A DNA stretch of 15,937 nucleotides. Origin: an uncultured Lysobacter sp. (GTDB lineage Bacteria; Pseudomonadota; Gammaproteobacteria; Xanthomonadales; Xanthomonadaceae). Shown one piece after another: positions 13,943 through 15,937 of this stretch. Made by a program: the position numbers and the translations under genes. Every line of letters begins with the position of its first letter. Position 1 is the first letter of the stretch. Under the pieces are notes generated by a model. It searched no databases, was not told the origin of the DNA, and worked only from the letters and a program-made list of their open reading frames with translations. The stretch covers positions 1-15,937 of the forward strand of contig CADCUA010000311.1 of NCBI GenBank assembly GCA_902805755.1. The letters are read 5' to 3'.

Positions 13943-14872
13943 ATGACCGCCGATGCCACCTTCGAACAGGTCTCGATCATCGACCTGATCCGCTACGGCG
14001 GCAGCCTTTTCGGCGAAGCCGGCCTGACGTTCGGCCACAGCTACGACAACGCGCTGGACGAGGCGACGCAGCTCGTGCTGCACGCGTTGCACCTGCCGCA
14101 CGACCTCAGCCCCGTCTACGGCGCGTCCCGCGTCACGGGTGCGGAGAAGGCGCGCGTGATTGCGCTGTTCCAGCGCCGCATCGACGAACGAGTGCCTGCC
14201 GCGTACCTGACAGGCGAGGCCTGGTTCGCGGGCCTGAGTTTCAAGAGCGATTCGCGTGCACTCGTTCCGCGATCGCCGATCGCAGAACTCATCCAGGCCG
14301 GATTCGAGCCCTGGCTGGGCGAGCGTTACGTGCAGCGTGCGCTGGACCTGTGCACGGGTTCGGGCTGCATCGCGATCGCCACGGCGCACTATCATCCGAA
14401 CTGGGAAGTCGTCGGCGCCGACATCAACGACGATGCGCTGTCGCTGGCCGAGGAAAACAAGACGCGCCTGCACACGCGCAATGTCAGCTTCCGCAAGTCC
14501 GACCTGTTTGCGGGCCTGCAGGGCGAGCTGTTCGATCTCATCGTGACCAATCCGCCTTATGTCACCGACGACGAGACCGATGCGCTGCCACGCGAGTACT
14601 CGCACGAGCCCGAACTCGGCCTGCGCGCGGGACACGATGGGCTGGATCTCGCACTGAAAATCCTGCGCGACGCGCCCGACCACATCACGGAAGACGGCCT
14701 GCTGATCTGCGAAGTGGGCGAGGCCGAGCACGCGCTGGTTGAACTGCTGCCGGAGCTTGCACTGGCGTGGGTGGAGTTCAAGGTTGGCCAGATGGGCATC
14801 TTCGTGGTCGAGCGCGCCGATCTGGTCGCACATCACAAACGCATCGCCGAACTCGCCGACGCCCGCGGGTGA
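13943..14872 (+). CDS. prmB: 50S ribosomal protein L3 glutamine methyltransferase
   Basis: The 309-residue SAM-dependent enzyme methylates a glutamine of ribosomal protein L3. The N-terminal substrate-recognition part (1 to about 95, with YGGSLFGEAGLTFGHSYDNA and RVPAAYLTGEAWFAG) is the PrmB type rather than PrmC or HemK. The catalytic domain has the SAM-binding DLCTGSGCIAI (135-145), VVGADINDDALSLAEEN (156-172) and the NPPY motif (203-206) that holds the amide nitrogen. ALVPRSPIAELI (106-117) is the typical linker. The ATG at 13943 fits the family N-terminus. It is followed after 102 bases by aroC on the same strand. Confidence 0.95.
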   Translation: MTADATFEQVSIIDLIRYGGSLFGEAGLTFGHSYDNALDEATQLVLHALHLPHDLSPVYGASRVTGAEKARVIALFQRRIDERVPAAYLTGEAWFAGLSFKSDSRALVPRSPIAELIQAGFEPWLGERYVQRALDLCTGSGCIAIATAHYHPNWEVVGADINDDALSLAEENKTRLHTRNVSFRKSDLFAGLQGELFDLIVTNPPYVTDDETDALPREYSHEPELGLRAGHDGLDLALKILRDAPDHITEDGLLICEVGEAEHALVELLPELALAWVEFKVGQMGIFVVERADLVAHHKRIAELADARG

Positions 14873-14923
14873 TGCGCCAACGGGCGCAACGGCTTGACGC
14901 CGGCAGTCCCGTCGATGGCACGC

Positions 14924-14929
14924 TAGAGT
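14924..14929 (+). promoter_or_regulatory. Candidate -10 for aroC
   Basis: TAGAGT, in CACGCTAGAGTGC, lies about 46 bases before the aroC GTG and resembles the TAGAAT boxes elsewhere in the window. A TTGACG is present at 14894-14899 but 24 bases away, too far to be its -35. aroC could equally be read through from prmB. Confidence 0.33.
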
Positions 14930-14974
14930 GCGCGCTCGCCTGATCCTCCCGCCAACGCATCCACCGGAACTGCA

Positions 14975-15937
14975 GTGGCCAGCAACACGTTCGGCAAGCT
15001 GTTCGCAGTCACCACCTTTGGCGAAAGCCACGGGCCGGCGATCGGCTGCGTGATCGACGGGTGCCCGCCGGGCATTGCGATCGCACCGGAAGACTTCCGG
15101 CGCGACCTCGATCGCCGCGCGACCGGGCGCAGCCGCCACACTTCGCAGCGGCGCGAAGCGGACGAGATCGAGATCCTGAGCGGCGTGTATGAAGGCGTCA
15201 CCACCGGCACGCCGATCGCGCTGTTGATCCGCAACACCGATGCACGCAGCAAGGACTACAGCGCGATCGCCACGCAGTTCCGCCCGGGCCATGCGGATTA
15301 CACCTACTGGCAGAAGTACGGCATCCGCGACCCGCGCGGCGGCGGTCGCTCCAGCGCGCGCGAAACCACAATGCGCGTCGCCGCCGGCGTGATCGCGAAA
15401 AAGTGGCTGGCCGAGCGCCACGGCGTGTGCATCCAGGGCTATCTCTCGCAGATCGGTGATGTGAGGCCGGAGCGGATCGATCTTGCGGCGGTCGAAGGCA
15501 ATGCCTTCTTCTGGCCCGACGCCGCGCAGGTGCCCGCGCTGGAGGCGTACATGGACGCACTTCGGAAGTCCGGAGACTCGGTCGGAGCGCGCGTGGACGT
15601 GATTGCAGCGGGCGTCCCGCCAGGGTGGGGTGAGCCGATCTACGGCAAGCTCGACGGGGATTTCGCGGCAGCTCTGATGAGTATCAATGCGGTCAAGGGC
15701 GTGGAAATCGGCGATGGCTTTGCCGTGGTCGCGCAGAAGGGCAGCGAGCACCGCGACCTCATGGGCGCCGACGGCTTCGCATCCAACCACGCGGGCGGCA
15801 TTCTGGGCGGCATCAGCACGGGCCAGTCGCTGCGCTGTTCGGTCGCATTCAAGCCGACCTCAAGCCTGCGCCTGCCGGCCGACAGCCTCGATATCCATGG
15901 CAACACGGTCGAGCTGGTGACCACCGGCCGCCACGAT
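14975..15937 (+). CDS. aroC: Chorismate synthase, truncated by the window end
   Basis: The first 321 codons are present and the frame is open to the last base. The enzyme converts 5-enolpyruvylshikimate-3-phosphate to chorismate with reduced FMN, the last step of the shikimate pathway. Signature 1 is [18 protein letters not shown] (16-33). The second conserved block spans 104-131 ([28 protein letters not shown]). Then come KGVEIGDGF and [15 protein letters not shown]. The window ends inside the third signature, at TTGRHD. Homologues are about 360 residues long, so some 40 residues are missing. The start is a GTG at 14975, with GGAA (14966-14969) as ribosome binding site, because the universal SNTFGKLF N-terminus follows it directly. 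Confidence 0.96.
   Translation, partial: MASNTFGKLFAVTTFGESHGPAIGCVIDGCPPGIAIAPEDFRRDLDRRATGRSRHTSQRREADEIEILSGVYEGVTTGTPIALLIRNTDARSKDYSAIATQFRPGHADYTYWQKYGIRDPRGGGRSSARETTMRVAAGVIAKKWLAERHGVCIQGYLSQIGDVRPERIDLAAVEGNAFFWPDAAQVPALEAYMDALRKSGDSVGARVDVIAAGVPPGWGEPIYGKLDGDFAAALMSINAVKGVEIGDGFAVVAQKGSEHRDLMGADGFASNHAGGILGGISTGQSLRCSVAFKPTSSLRLPADSLDIHGNTVELVTTGRHD

Noticed and set aside
14894..14899. TTGACG as the -35 of the aroC promoter
   Set aside because: It is 24 bases from the TAGAGT -10 candidate, too far for a normal sigma-70 promoter.
14916..14931. Possible sigma-54 promoter (TGGCAC...TGC) before aroC
   Set aside because: The spacing between the GG and GC dinucleotides is 11 rather than 10 bases, and aroC is not expected to be sigma-54 dependent.
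13895..15790. 631-codon open frame on the minus strand
   Set aside because: It lies antisense to prmB and aroC, both of which are certain genes. Long antisense frames are common in GC-rich DNA.

Overview
The window is GC-rich chromosomal DNA from a gammaproteobacterium. The gene set and order (metG, mrp/apbC and dcd close together; rimO; greB; psd next to a Sco protein; prmB followed by aroC) point to the Xanthomonadaceae/Lysobacteraceae, of the Lysobacter-Luteimonas type. That placement is inferred from gene content and protein style, not from a marker gene. No rRNA, tRNA, CRISPR array, transposase, integrase or phage gene is visible.

Layout, left to right. 1-2000: the 5' end of metG (minus), a secreted DUF2147 protein (minus) and the Mrp-family P-loop ATPase (plus). 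2089-3511: a secreted subtilisin-type S8 protease with its own terminator, lying between mrp and dcd. 3564-4133: dcd (plus). 4140-5556: a minus-strand cluster of a dienelactone hydrolase-family protein, a HIT-family hydrolase and a small secreted protein of unknown function; the first two overlap by ATGA. 5688-7052: rimO (plus). 7053-7889: an 837-base gap between convergent rimO and greB, with no recognisable conserved gene. It holds eleven degenerate 21-bp tandem repeats, all in register, and a separate long inverted repeat. 7890-10452: a minus-strand group of a HerA-like/DUF853 ATPase, a small lipoprotein and greB. 10642-12216: a periplasmic lytic transglycosylase with SLT and LysM domains (plus), ending in a strong terminator. 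12359-13848: a Sco protein and phosphatidylserine decarboxylase (minus, ATGA overlap). 13943-15937: prmB and then aroC (plus), the latter cut by the window end.

Most genes are housekeeping: translation (metG, rimO, prmB), transcript elongation (greB), nucleotide metabolism (dcd), Fe-S assembly (mrp), phospholipids (psd), aromatic amino acids (aroC), copper delivery to cytochrome oxidase (sco) and the cell wall (lytic transglycosylase). RimO and PrmB both modify ribosomal proteins (S12 and L3). The accessory parts are the S8 protease, the small secreted protein at 4140-4436 and the repeat-filled gap at 7053-7889. I do not see a complete new defence or mobile system. The repeat array is the structure that the ordinary genes explain least.
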